Counted from the stretch's first letter, positions 9,003 through 17,709 are shown. The stretch is DNA of 64,000 bases from Paenibacillus lupini (GCF_011761355.1 NZ_JAASRW010000002.1:496001-560000), one strand, 5' to 3'. Made by a program: numbers and translations. Notes: generated by a model from the sequence alone, not told the origin.

Positions 9003-9789
9003 TCAGCTTCCGCACCCCCTTTCGATAAGCGAACCATACAACGAGCCCGATAAGAGCTGCCCACAGCCACTGCACGGCAAGCATGCCAGCTATCTCGCCG
9101 TGATGCATGCCAACAGCTGTTCGAGCCGGGAAATAGACAATGGTTTGAAAAGGCAGCCAGTGTCCAATCTGCTGCAGCTTATCTGGGAACAGCTCCAGCG
9201 GCATCAGCATACCGCCAACCGTAAATAAAATTTTGTTATAGACGAACTCAAGCCCTCTTGTCTCCTCGACCCAAAAGGCACTTAATGCAACAAGCATACC
9301 GAGCATAAAATTAACGGTAAAACCGCCAAATGCCATGAGAGGCAGCCATGCGAGACCTGCACCAACAGGCAGAGATCCGACCATCAAGAAGGCAATCGTA
9401 GAACCAAGCAGCAGATTGATTACAAATCGGATGGCAACCTCGCTCATATACTCGACATAGTGGAATGCGAGAAAGCTGACTGGTCTAATGAGCTTGAAGG
9501 CGACGTCACCACTTTTAACTTCTTCTTCGATTCGTGTACAGAGGCTTGGTGTAGCAAGTACCATCGATTCGGTGAAGACGAGATACCACATCATCTGCTT
9601 GAAGGTGTATCCGTTAATAGCTGTTGTACCTTCGCCAGCGAAGGTTGTTTGCCACAGCTGCATGAATATATAAAGGATGAGGAGCAAAAACAAGGAACGT
9701 ATGACAAAATCGACGACATAAGCTAGTTGGCTGCGCAGGGTGATTTTGCCTATGAAAATATATTTGGCTGGTTTCGAGAAGCTGATCAC
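8986..9789 (-). CDS. ABC-2 type exporter permease
   Basis: 267-aa membrane protein, about six predicted spans, partner of the 9002 permease. It starts at GTG 9789 in a 4-base overlap with the ATPase stop, so all three cistrons are translationally coupled. The segment SVVLATPSLCTRIEEEVKSGDVAFKL-like (TESMVLATPSLCTRIEEEVKSG) is characteristic of the family: a permease loop that contacts the ATPase. Confidence 0.75.
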   Translation of the reverse strand: MISFSKPAKYIFIGKITLRSQLAYVVDFVIRSLFLLLILYIFMQLWQTTFAGEGTTAINGYTFKQMMWYLVFTESMVLATPSLCTRIEEEVKSGDVAFKLIRPVSFLAFHYVEYMSEVAIRFVINLLLGSTIAFLMVGSLPVGAGLAWLPLMAFGGFTVNFMLGMLVALSAFWVEETRGLEFVYNKILFTVGGMLMPLELFPDKLQQIGHWLPFQTIVYFPARTAVGMHHGEIAGMLAVQWLWAALIGLVVWFAYRKGVRKLNVNGG

Positions 9790-10784
9790 ATGACCGCCTC
9801 CTTTGCACGAAACGTCCCGTACATTCGGGAGATAATATCCTCCATCGGCGGGTCCTGTACTGTCATATCGACAATGCGATGGCTCGACATCAAGGCTGAC
9901 ATAACTGATTCAATCGTTGTATGCCCAGTGTCCACGCTGAGTGTGAGACGTGAGCCGCTGCGCGTCAAGACGGCTACGCCATCGAGAGAAAGCTGTCCAG
10001 GGTCATTTTCCAGCACAAGCTGTACGGTTTTATGAGTCAGAAATTGCTGCTTCATGAATTCAACCTGCCCATCAAACACGATTCCCCCATGATTAATGAC
10101 AATGGCACGGTCACACAGCTTCTCCACGTCGCCAGCATCATGGGAAGTCAAGAAGATGGTAGTACCTTCCTCACGGTTCATCTCGACGATCAGCTCCCGA
10201 ATCCGCTGCTTAACAACTGCATCAAGACCAATCGTTGGCTCATCAAGGAATAAGGCTTGTGGGCGATGGAGCAGGGAAGCGGCGATTTCACATCGCATTC
10301 GTTCGCCGAGTGACAGCTTACGCACTGGTGTATGCAAGTACGGACCAAGCTCGAAGCGCTCGATGAGGCTGTCGCGGCGCTCTGTATAATCATTCCGTCG
10401 CAGCTCATAGATCCGGCTCATTAATTCGAACGTATCCAGCGGCGGGAGATGGTACCACAGCTGCGACTTCTGCCCGAACACAGAACCGATGCGGTAAGCA
10501 AGCTTTGACCGTTCTGTCCAAGGACAACAGCCTAGAACTTCAGCTGTGCCAGAGGACGGATGGAGGATGCCGGTCAGCATCTTAATCGTAGTTGACTTGC
10601 CAGCGCCATTTGGTCCAAGGAAAGCAACGGTCTCTCCTTGCTCAACGGAAAATGTAATGCCTTCCACTGCGGCTTTGTCTGTAAATTGCGGCTTAAACAA
10701 TGCCTTAAGGCTGCCCGTCAGACCGGCTTGCTTCTTTTTAACCTGGAACACCTTTTCCAATTGCTCAACCTGAATGGACCGCAC
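9786..10784 (-). CDS. ABC exporter ATP-binding protein (COG4586-like)
   Basis: 332-aa ATPase driving the two downstream permeases. Walker A FLGPNGAGKSTTIKML, signature LSLGERMRCEIAASLLH, Walker B ALFLDEPTIGLD and switch His in FLTSHDAGDVEKL are all intact. The extended N-terminus (YKVRSIQ...FKPQFTDKAAVEG) with an insert after strand 1 is typical of this subfamily. I chose GTG 10784 because AAAAAGGGG lies 9 nt upstream; the GTG at 10793 overlaps that site. Expression is probably controlled by the structured leader at 10822-10979. Confidence 0.85.
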   Translation of the reverse strand: MRSIQVEQLEKVFQVKKKQAGLTGSLKALFKPQFTDKAAVEGITFSVEQGETVAFLGPNGAGKSTTIKMLTGILHPSSGTAEVLGCCPWTERSKLAYRIGSVFGQKSQLWYHLPPLDTFELMSRIYELRRNDYTERRDSLIERFELGPYLHTPVRKLSLGERMRCEIAASLLHRPQALFLDEPTIGLDAVVKQRIRELIVEMNREEGTTIFLTSHDAGDVEKLCDRAIVINHGGIVFDGQVEFMKQQFLTHKTVQLVLENDPGQLSLDGVAVLTRSGSRLTLSVDTGHTTIESVMSALMSSHRIVDMTVQDPPMEDIISRMYGTFRAKEAVM

Positions 10785-10821
10785 CTTATACACCCCTTTT
10801 TGATTTAACCCGCTAAAGGGG

Positions 10822-10878
10822 AAAAGACCTTCGGTCTGTTTCGCCCAATGAACAGGCGGAACTTTCCGAAGGTCTTTT
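10822..10878 (-). terminator. Leader terminator (attenuator) upstream of the ABC exporter operon
   Basis: On the reverse strand AAAAGACCTTCGG pairs with CCGAAGGTCTTTT across a 31-nt loop. The 5' arm is also the 3' edge of the putative aptamer, so forming one structure would exclude the other, as expected for a riboswitch expression platform. Confidence 0.7.
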
Positions 10879-10972
10879 ATTCCTCACGGTGTAGCTTGGC
10901 GCCACGCGCACAAGCCGGCTTCGCTTGGTTCGCCATCCTGATGGAGTCGGATCCCTAGAAGCCCTTCCGAAA
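10866..10972 (-). promoter_or_regulatory. Candidate ykkC-family riboswitch aptamer
   Basis: The reverse-strand leader contains TCTAGGGATCCGA near its 5' end, then a small hairpin (CCAT-CAGG-ATGG), and at the 3' end CACCGTGAGG followed by AATAAAAGACC. These correspond to the ykkC landmarks CUAGGGUUCCG and ACGG...GGGAUAAAAGCCC. The middle CUGGUCCGAGAG block of guanidine-I aptamers is not clearly present (CGAACCAAGCGAAG lies in its place), so this may be a variant or another subtype. The ligand is not known. The downstream genes are an exporter, which fits the class. Confidence 0.45.
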
Positions 10973-10985
10973 AACTATTTTCCAT

Positions 10986-11014
10986 ATATTAACACGGTGT
11001 GTCAGGTGTGGCAA
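10986..11014 (-). promoter_or_regulatory. Promoter of the leader/ABC exporter operon
   Basis: On the reverse strand TTGCCA (11014-11009), exactly 17 nt, then TAATAT (10991-10986). Transcription would start near 10979, a few bases before the first conserved aptamer block, leaving a leader of about 185-195 nt. Confidence 0.7.
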
Positions 11015-11108
11015 CAGCTATTTTTTCAGCTGATTATTTGCAGCTGGCATTGCAACAATTCCTTACTCTGACTAAGATTAGGAGAATGGAAAGGGGATTT
11101 CTAGAGTA

Positions 11109-12032
11109 ATGTGGATTTTATTTGCAATATTAGCGGCGTTATGCTTTGGATTAAGAGGAATTTTATATCATTATACCAGCCAGCTGCCGTTAAGCCGGAC
11201 GGTGCTGCTATGTGGCGCATTTACAATGGGTGCACTTGTCTGCGGTATAATTGCTGTTATATCCGGCCAGCCTTGGATGACATCAGCCCTTGTTGGTATT
11301 CAGATGGGTGTGTTCTCCTTTGTTGCGAATGCGAGTATGTTCAAGGGATTTGCTGTCGGAAAAGCCTCACTTGTTGCAATCATTACGGCGCTTCCGGCTG
11401 TATTGGTTGTCATGGGGGCATACGTGTTATGGGGAGAAGCACTCAGTTCTATTCAATTGGCTGCTTTCGCTGTGATTGTGGCTGGTATCTTGCTTGTCCG
11501 TTATTCCAATGACTTGTCTCTTAAAAATCTGCAGGGAGCACAATGGGGGCTGTTGTCCCTCCTCATGTTCGCCTGCAATGATCTGTCCGGCTCTTGGTCC
11601 ACAAAGCTGGACGCACCGCTCTTTCCAACCTTGTTCTTTATGTTTGCTTCTGGCTCCACCTGTTATGGTGTATGGTGGCTTAAGGATCGGCTTGCCATGA
11701 AGCGGGTCAGTTTGGCAATGGCTGCATCTACAGCTGACGTAACTGTCGCCGCCGCAGTGGAGAGCCAAGTGGCAGCTAAAACTTGGAGCGAGCGTCGGAC
11801 CTTCTTTACGGGAATGCTGGTGGGAACAACGAATGCGGTGGGCATGATGATGATCGTAACGGCTTTTGATTTCGGTAAAGCTGGACTCGTATCGGCCGTA
11901 ACGGCGTTAAATGTACTGATTGTGCTGCTGTACACTCGGTTTGTAGTGAAGGAGCAGTTTTCGCGTCTTGAAGTGACGGGGATGGCTTGTGCTTTTGGAG
12001 GAATTCTCTTTCTTCGTTTATTCGGAGGTTAA
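11109..12032 (+). CDS. EamA/DMT-family permease
   Basis: 307-aa inner-membrane protein of the drug/metabolite transporter superfamily, with ten predicted spans arranged as two five-span repeats split by a cytoplasmic loop at about residues 195-235. Typical repeat ends are seen: AYVLWGEALSSIQLAAFAVIVAGILLV and VKEQFSRLEVTGMACAFGGILFL. AAGGGG lies 12 nt upstream of ATG 11109. Monocistronic; substrate cannot be assigned. Confidence 0.8.
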   Translation: MWILFAILAALCFGLRGILYHYTSQLPLSRTVLLCGAFTMGALVCGIIAVISGQPWMTSALVGIQMGVFSFVANASMFKGFAVGKASLVAIITALPAVLVVMGAYVLWGEALSSIQLAAFAVIVAGILLVRYSNDLSLKNLQGAQWGLLSLLMFACNDLSGSWSTKLDAPLFPTLFFMFASGSTCYGVWWLKDRLAMKRVSLAMAASTADVTVAAAVESQVAAKTWSERRTFFTGMLVGTTNAVGMMMIVTAFDFGKAGLVSAVTALNVLIVLLYTRFVVKEQFSRLEVTGMACAFGGILFLRLFGG

Positions 12033-12051
12033 GAGGAGTAGTTAAGAGATC

Positions 12052-12082
12052 AAAAAAATCGCCCGCATAGGGCGATTTTTTT
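12052..12082. terminator. Bidirectional terminator after the EamA gene
   Basis: AAAAAAATCGCCC pairs with GGGCGATTTTTTT around a 5-nt loop; both strands end in a T run. Confidence 0.9.
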
Positions 12083-12196
12083 ATTTCTCAGGGATTGGTT
12101 CCATGAATACGTTCTTCAGCATGGCTTTCACCTTACCAAGTGGGTTTCCGCTAAATGAGAAATTTATAATCATTGGAAAAACTACCAAACTAAATA

Positions 12197-12225
12197 TTGA
12201 CAGCATTGTTTGCGAGGTATACATT
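12197..12225 (+). promoter_or_regulatory. Promoter of the heterodimeric ABC exporter operon
   Basis: TTGACA (12197-12202), 17 nt, TACATT (12220-12225). The -10 box lies inside the first GTATAC dyad, so a protein bound there would block RNA polymerase. Confidence 0.65.
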
Positions 12226-12260
12226 TGTATACATAAAGTGAAGTGTATACGAATGTATAC
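12217..12260. promoter_or_regulatory. Twin operator dyads GTATAC-N4-GTATAC
   Basis: GTATAC at 12217, 12227, 12245 and 12255, making two identical GTATAC-N4-GTATAC dyads whose centres are 28 bp apart. The first overlaps the -10 box, the second the transcription start. This is a strong sign of a dimeric repressor; which protein binds is not visible. Confidence 0.7.
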
Positions 12261-12284
12261 GTTGTTTGAAGGAGGCATATACCT

Positions 12285-12623
12285 ATGCGTAACGGCCAAG
12301 GACACAGAGGGAAGCATTTTAAGGAGGAGTGCAGAAATCGAGATGGTGGAAAGGCACAAACTTTTCGTCGAGGCAGAGCACTTGCTTTTCTAGAAAAGCT
12401 TACGGTTACTCGTTCCACGTTGCAACGACAGTTGAATGATCCGGATTTTGAGGCAATTAAACTGGTAGTCAGCGGTGAGCTGAAAGCTACCGAAGCTATT
12501 ATGGAAGAATTTATTAATGTATTTCAGCTTCACGAGCTGCCACCAGAAGAAGTTTCTTCGGAAGAAGGTCCTGCGGAAGAAGAAATCAATTCTGAATCCA
12601 ACAATGGAAGTGATGAGTCTTGA
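12285..12623 (+). CDS. Small charged protein preceding the ABC exporter (unknown)
   Basis: 112-aa soluble protein. A basic Gly/Arg-rich N-terminus is followed by a helical core at about 30-85 (RRGRALAFLEKLTVTRSTL, later ELKATEAIMEEFINVFQLHE) and a very acidic Glu/Ser tail. The core looks all-helical and could bind DNA or partner proteins, but I recognise no named family. GAAGGAGG lies 9 nt before ATG 12285. It is the first gene after the GTATAC operators and its stop overlaps the exporter start, so a regulator or accessory role for the exporter is plausible. Confidence 0.65.
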   Translation: MRNGQGHRGKHFKEECRNRDGGKAQTFRRGRALAFLEKLTVTRSTLQRQLNDPDFEAIKLVVSGELKATEAIMEEFINVFQLHELPPEEVSSEEGPAEEEINSESNNGSDES

Positions 12624-14374
12624 AATCTGAAGGAGTTTTAAAGCCGTATTTCAAGCAGACCTGGCATATTTACCTTGGATCTTTTACCCTTCATGCGGCT
12701 GCGAGTATCGTATTCGCTTATTTTCCGAAAGTACTTGGGGACTTTACGGATAAGCTGAAGGGCGGAGCACTTGGCTCCAACGATGTCGCTCATTACAGCC
12801 TGCTGTTAGTTTTCATTGGAGCGGGATATGCACTGCTGGGAGGATACGGTCAATATCTGGTCATGTACGTCGGACGGTTGTTCGAGTACATGACCCGTCG
12901 TCGTCTGTTCACCCATTTCTCAGGTCTTAGCGAGCATTACTATTCAAAGAATGGCGTCGGCAAAATGCTCAACTACTTCATGAACGATGTGACCGGCGTA
13001 AGGGAAGCGATCTCAATGGGCATCAACCAGACGGCCATGGCTTCCATGCTGTTGATTTCCTGTGTAGGGGCGATGATTCTAAGCGATATACCGCTCTATC
13101 TCATTGCTGCTTCCATAGGACCGCTCATTTTCATTCCTTGGATTGTCATCAAGATTGGTCCGGTTATCCGTAAGCGTTCCCGCAAAGTGCAGGAGGCGCT
13201 TGGCACGATGACGGAATCGGCAGAGGAGCAGTTTGGCGGTATTCGCGTGACGAAGAAGTTTGCCGTGGAACCTATTATGATTAATCGTTTTGGTGCCAAG
13301 GTGGATCAGATCAAGACTAATCAACTGTCGCTGGTACGGATCAGCTCGCTGTTCCAGGCAACGGTGCCGTTTCTTGGCAACCTGTCGATCATTGTGTCTT
13401 TGGCTTATGGCGGATATTTGACAATCAATGGGGACATTACCCTTGGTAATTTCGTTGCGTTAACCCTATACGTGCGGATGCTGATGAACCCGCTGCAGCA
13501 AATTGGTAACGTTATCAATACGGTACAGCGTTCGCGGGCATCCTTGCAGCGGCTTAATGAATTGATAGCGGTTCAGCCTGACATTGTGGAGTCTGAGCAG
13601 GCTACAGCTGTCAATCTGTCTGAAAATCCAATTCGCATTTCGGATTTGACGTTTACTTATCCCGGTGCTTCACAGCCTTCGCTGCATCATATTGATCTAG
13701 TAGTTCGACCGGGAATGACGATTGGCATCGTGGGGCGTACGGGCAGCGGAAAAACAACGCTAGTGAAGCAACTGCTTCGCGTGTATGATCCGCCGGCTAA
13801 TGCGGTCCGGATCGGTTCTGAAGATATACGGAAGCTCTCGTTCGAAAGCCTTCGCACTCAGATCGCTTACGTGCCGCAGGACGGATTCCTGTTTAGCACA
13901 ACAATTGGCGAGAATATTGCCTTTGCCAGGCGGCAGGCCGGGCAAAGCGAGATTCATGGGGCTGCCAAGCAGGCGCGGATTTATGATAATATTGTCGAAT
14001 TCCCGGAAGGCTTCGAGACGAAGCTGGGAGAGAGGGGCGTAACCTTATCCGGCGGACAGCGTCAGCGAACAAGTCTGGCACGAGGCTTTATTATGCAGGC
14101 GCCTCTTATGATTCTAGATGACAGCGTCAGCGCCGTTGACGCGGTGACCGAAACCGAGATTATACACACGATTCAACAGGAGCGTCAAGGAAAAACAACG
14201 ATTATTATCGCGCATCGGCTCAGCGCTTTGAAGCATGCGGATCTCATCATCGTGTTGGATGAAGGGAAAATCGTTCAGCGGGGCAAGCACGAGGAGCTGC
14301 TTGCGGAATCTGGACCTTATGCCGAGCTCCATGCGATTCAAGAGGAGGGAAGCCAATATGCCGACGGCCGTTAA
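12620..14374 (+). CDS. Heterodimeric ABC multidrug exporter, subunit with degenerate ATP site
   Basis: 584-aa half transporter: six-span membrane domain (about 15-310) fused to an ATPase domain. Walker A is GRTGSGKTT with Lys378 and the signature is intact (TLSGGQRQR). Walker B reads MILDDS, with Asp501 where the catalytic Glu should be. That substitution marks the degenerate site of BmrC/BmrD- or TM287/288-type heterodimers. It starts with TTG 12620 overlapping the previous stop. It should pair with the 14358 protein to export drugs or lipids. Confidence 0.88.
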   Translation: MKSEGVLKPYFKQTWHIYLGSFTLHAAASIVFAYFPKVLGDFTDKLKGGALGSNDVAHYSLLLVFIGAGYALLGGYGQYLVMYVGRLFEYMTRRRLFTHFSGLSEHYYSKNGVGKMLNYFMNDVTGVREAISMGINQTAMASMLLISCVGAMILSDIPLYLIAASIGPLIFIPWIVIKIGPVIRKRSRKVQEALGTMTESAEEQFGGIRVTKKFAVEPIMINRFGAKVDQIKTNQLSLVRISSLFQATVPFLGNLSIIVSLAYGGYLTINGDITLGNFVALTLYVRMLMNPLQQIGNVINTVQRSRASLQRLNELIAVQPDIVESEQATAVNLSENPIRISDLTFTYPGASQPSLHHIDLVVRPGMTIGIVGRTGSGKTTLVKQLLRVYDPPANAVRIGSEDIRKLSFESLRTQIAYVPQDGFLFSTTIGENIAFARRQAGQSEIHGAAKQARIYDNIVEFPEGFETKLGERGVTLSGGQRQRTSLARGFIMQAPLMILDDSVSAVDAVTETEIIHTIQQERQGKTTIIIAHRLSALKHADLIIVLDEGKIVQRGKHEELLAESGPYAELHAIQEEGSQYADGR

Positions 14375-16199
14375 CAACTGGCAGATGGATCAGAAGGCGG
14401 GTAATGGAAAGCAGCCCAAACCGCAATACAAATCAGCTTTTCGTATCTTGAAGTCATATATAACCCCTCACAGGAAGACGTTTACTCTGGTTACCATTTG
14501 TACTATTATTGCCATTGCCTCAGAACTGTTCCAGCCGTACCTTGTGAAGATTGCGATTGACGATAACCTGATGGCGGGCAAGAACGATTACAGCAGTTTG
14601 ATTGTGATTTGCGCGATCTATCTTGGCTTATCCCTCTCAAGCATGTTGTTTACTTATTTGCAAAATAACCTGCTGCAGGATGCCGGTCAAAGCATCGTAG
14701 CCCGCATCCGAAAACAGCTGTTCGAACATATTACAAAGCTGTCGATGTCCTATTTCGATAAAACGTCCAGCGGCAGCCTGATCACGCATGTTTCGAGCGA
14801 TACCGAGGCGGTTAACCAGTTCTTTAACCAGGTATTGCTGACTCTGCTGAGGGATGGTCTTACGCTGGTTTCGATACTGGTGATGATGTTTTATCTGGAT
14901 ACTACGTTAGGCCTTTACTGTCTTCTTCTATTGCCGATTATTGCGCTTATCGCCATTGGTTTCCGGTCCTTCATGCGTACGACGTATCAGATGGCCAGGA
15001 CGCGCTTGTCCCGTCTTGTCGCGTTTGTTGCGGAAAATCTCGCGGGTATGAGCCTGATTCAAGTCTTCCATCAGCAAAAAGCACAAGGAGAGTTGTACAA
15101 GGAGCGGAACGAGGATTATTTTAAGGCAAATGTCCGTGAGATCCGCACCGCAGTAACGTTTAACCGGACCTTTGATTTACTTGGTAACCTGACCATTGCT
15201 TTTGTCGTCTGGACCGGAGGCAAGGCTGTACTTGGCGATACGATAGAGTTTGGGGTCTTGTATGCTTTTATAACGTACATCCGTCAGTTCTTCCAGCCGA
15301 TCAATGCGATTACCCAGCAATGGAATACTCTCCAGTCCGCAACGGTAGCGGTCAACCGGATCTGGGGCGTTCTCGATGTCGAGCCTGAAGTTGAGGATGC
15401 GGCCAAGCCGGTTAAAATTAACCATGATGCTGTACAAGGACGCGTGGACTATAACAAAATCTCGTTCAGCTACGGGAACGGGACTCCGATCTTCCGGGGA
15501 CTTGATCTTCATATCCGTCCGGGCGAGATGGTCGGAATCGTGGGTACAACCGGCGCGGGCAAAAGCTCGCTGATGAGCTTGCTTTGCCGGTTCTATGATG
15601 TGCAGGAGGGCAGCGTGCAAATTGACGGGAATGATGTCCGTCATATCCCGCAGGCCGAGCTTCACCGGATTGTGGGTTTGGTTCAGCAGGAGCCATATCT
15701 GTATGCGGGAAGTATTATCGATAACGTTCGAATGTTTGACGACTCGATCTCGCGTGAAGACGTTATTCACGCTTGTGAATTCGTAGGGGCGGATCAGTTG
15801 ATTAATCGTATGGCTGACGGCTACGATACGAAGTTGTCCGAACGAGGCAGCGGTTTATCAGCTGGCGAGCGGCAGTTGATCTCTTTTGCCCGGATTATCG
15901 TGTTCCGTCCGAAAATTCTAATTCTCGATGAAGCGACCGCCAACTTGGACTCTCAGACTGAACAGCTGATTCAACGAGCATTGCAGGTCGTGTCTGAGGG
16001 CAGGACAACAATTGTGATCGCCCACCGCTTGTCCACCATTATGCATGCGGACCGGATTCTTGTTCTAAGCCACGGCTCGGTTGTCGAGTCTGGAACGCAT
16101 ACGGAGCTTATTGAGCTGCAAGGGGTGTACGAGGAATTGTACCGCCACTCGCAAGGCGAGGTTGCTGCCGCGGCTCCAGAAGTGCAGACGGTTCGATAG
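14358..16199 (+). CDS. Heterodimeric ABC multidrug exporter, catalytically competent subunit
   Basis: 613-aa half transporter. An N-terminal extension precedes six spans (about 35-330), then the ATPase domain with Walker A GTTGAGKSS, a variant signature GLSAGERQ, and Walker B LILDEAT with catalytic Glu525 and HRLST switch. Its weak signature completes the degenerate site of the partner, whereas its own Walker motifs face the partner's good LSGGQ. I chose ATG 14358, after AGGAGGGA and overlapping the previous gene by 17 bp; the open frame back to 14235 lies in the upstream gene. Confidence 0.9.
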   Translation: MPTAVNNWQMDQKAGNGKQPKPQYKSAFRILKSYITPHRKTFTLVTICTIIAIASELFQPYLVKIAIDDNLMAGKNDYSSLIVICAIYLGLSLSSMLFTYLQNNLLQDAGQSIVARIRKQLFEHITKLSMSYFDKTSSGSLITHVSSDTEAVNQFFNQVLLTLLRDGLTLVSILVMMFYLDTTLGLYCLLLLPIIALIAIGFRSFMRTTYQMARTRLSRLVAFVAENLAGMSLIQVFHQQKAQGELYKERNEDYFKANVREIRTAVTFNRTFDLLGNLTIAFVVWTGGKAVLGDTIEFGVLYAFITYIRQFFQPINAITQQWNTLQSATVAVNRIWGVLDVEPEVEDAAKPVKINHDAVQGRVDYNKISFSYGNGTPIFRGLDLHIRPGEMVGIVGTTGAGKSSLMSLLCRFYDVQEGSVQIDGNDVRHIPQAELHRIVGLVQQEPYLYAGSIIDNVRMFDDSISREDVIHACEFVGADQLINRMADGYDTKLSERGSGLSAGERQLISFARIIVFRPKILILDEATANLDSQTEQLIQRALQVVSEGRTTIVIAHRLSTIMHADRILVLSHGSVVESGTHTELIELQGVYEELYRHSQGEVAAAAPEVQTVR

Positions 16200-16220
16200 A
16201 AGTGAAATGGTAAAAAAGTA

Positions 16221-16264
16221 AAAAAGCTGAAGCCCCTATTAATTAGGGCTTCAGCTTTTTTTAT
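16221..16264 (+). terminator. Terminator of the ABC exporter operon
   Basis: AAAAAGCTGAAGCCC pairs with GGGCTTCAGCTTTTT around TATTAATTA and ends in a T run; symmetrical enough to work in both directions. Confidence 0.9.
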
Positions 16265-16327
16265 CATGAGCTGTCTATATTGGAAAACATCCAGTGAAAG
16301 ATCTATATCCGAAATGTCTGGAGGGGC

Positions 16328-16463
16328 AGGTTGGATTTCGTACAGTGTTTTAGCCATTTTTTGCCGAGAATGCTGCTTAGGAGCTGAATTCTGTTGGATG
16401 GAATCCAACGTAGGTGAGGACCGCTATCATAATAGTGTTCCTATGCTGTACGAAATCCAACCT
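16328..16463. repeat. 136-bp palindromic intergenic element
   Basis: Bounded by a perfect 18-bp inverted repeat (AGGTTGGATTTCGTACAG at 16328-16345, complement at 16446-16463). In the middle is another dyad, GTTGGAT-GGA-ATCCAAC (16393-16409), whose arms share the GTTGGAT motif of the ends. No reading frame. The whole can fold as a cruciform or RNA hairpin. It resembles short repeats I recall in Paenibacillus intergenic regions (recall, not verified). Confidence 0.8.
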
Positions 16464-16488
16464 AGCTCAAGAAGGGTAGTAGAGTTAC

Positions 16489-17619
16489 TTAGCCAGCTTC
16501 AGCGGCCTGACTCATCTCAACACACATCAGAATAAAGGCGCCTGCACCATGCAAGTCGTTCTCGCTTGTTGGGCGGGCGATGTAGTGGGCATAGTCGCCA
16601 ATCCCCGTGCCAATGCAGATCTGTCCGATGACTACGTTGCCTTTGTCATCAAACTTCAAAGTATCGATCACACCTTGATAACCTTTCCAAGCATACTCCA
16701 AATACTTCGCATCCAGATAGCCAAACCGGACGGCTTTGGCGATAGCATGTACATATAGAGCGGTACAGGAGTTTTCAAGCCAGTTATCCGGCTCATCTCC
16801 TTTATCGACAACCTGGTACCATAAGCCAGTTGCAGGATCCTGATAATTGATCAAGGCTATCAGCAGATCTTGCAGAATCTCAACGAGTGCTGCTTTATCC
16901 TTGTGATCCTCAGGGAGGTGTTCGAACATTTCGAGCAAAGCGACTGGATACCAGCCGATTGCACGGCCCCAAAATTCTGGTGCTAGACCGGTTTCAGGAT
17001 CAGCCCACGAAGCTTCCTTTGTCTCATCCCAGCCATGATACAAGAGTCCGGTAACAGGATCCTTCGTATGTTTGGCCATTAAGATCGCCTGATAAGTCAT
17101 CATGTCAAAATATTCATTTGCATCAAATGCTTTGCCAAACTGCACGGCGATTGGCCCCGCCATATATAGTCCGTCCAGCCACATTTGATTCGGATAATGC
17201 TCTTTATGCCAGAAACCTCCGGAAGCGTTCGTTTTCCATGATTTAAGCAGCGGCACAAGGTAGTGCAAAGCATTCTTATATCGTTCATCGCCTGTCTGCT
17301 CGTACAAATTATATAACAGTACGCCTGGCTGAATATCGTCCAGTTCATCAGGCTTATGCTTTTTGATGCTGCCGTCCGTAAGAACCTGGCTGTCCACCCA
17401 GCGTTTCAGGTAACCGTAATATTTCGAGTTTTGTGTCTCCTTCCAGCATTTCTCCATGCCAGATAGGAAAACCCCTTGATGATAATGAAATCGGTCTGGT
17501 GGAAGCAGCTCCGGCTCAAACTTAGCCATTAATGCCTCACAAGCTTTCTCTGCCCACTTAATAGGGGAATATGCAGGTTTCTTGTTATTCTGGATATTTA
17601 CTGCCTCAGAAGAATTCAT
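16489..17619 (-). CDS. Unsaturated rhamnogalacturonyl hydrolase-like protein, GH105 (GH88/105)
   Basis: 376-aa cytoplasmic (alpha/alpha)6 barrel enzyme that hydrates and so cleaves 4,5-unsaturated uronyl residues left by pectin lyases. The catalytic Asp149 is in the family motif MWLDGLYMAGP; PEFWGRAIGWYPVALLEM and GTGIGDYAHYIARP are further GH105 marks. GGGAGG lies upstream of the reverse-strand ATG 17619. It is divergent from an AraC regulator with a 153-bp shared promoter region, so it is probably induced by pectin-derived sugars. Confidence 0.88.
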   Translation of the reverse strand: MNSSEAVNIQNNKKPAYSPIKWAEKACEALMAKFEPELLPPDRFHYHQGVFLSGMEKCWKETQNSKYYGYLKRWVDSQVLTDGSIKKHKPDELDDIQPGVLLYNLYEQTGDERYKNALHYLVPLLKSWKTNASGGFWHKEHYPNQMWLDGLYMAGPIAVQFGKAFDANEYFDMMTYQAILMAKHTKDPVTGLLYHGWDETKEASWADPETGLAPEFWGRAIGWYPVALLEMFEHLPEDHKDKAALVEILQDLLIALINYQDPATGLWYQVVDKGDEPDNWLENSCTALYVHAIAKAVRFGYLDAKYLEYAWKGYQGVIDTLKFDDKGNVVIGQICIGTGIGDYAHYIARPTSENDLHGAGAFILMCVEMSQAAEAG

Positions 17620-17709
17620 TAATTATTCAGCCTCCCTCATCGTCTTAAGGTTATACTAGCACGAGGAAATGTACATTTTTTGCAGAAAAGAATGAATTCT
17701 TCTTATATC

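Noticed and set aside
10891..10960. T-box leader for the ABC exporter operon
   Set aside because: No AGGGTGGNACCGCG T-box sequence or specifier arrangement; the conserved blocks fit the ykkC class better.
15177..15770. 197-codon reverse frame inside the second ABC exporter subunit
   Set aside because: Lies wholly within the conserved ATPase domain coding sequence; no independent support.
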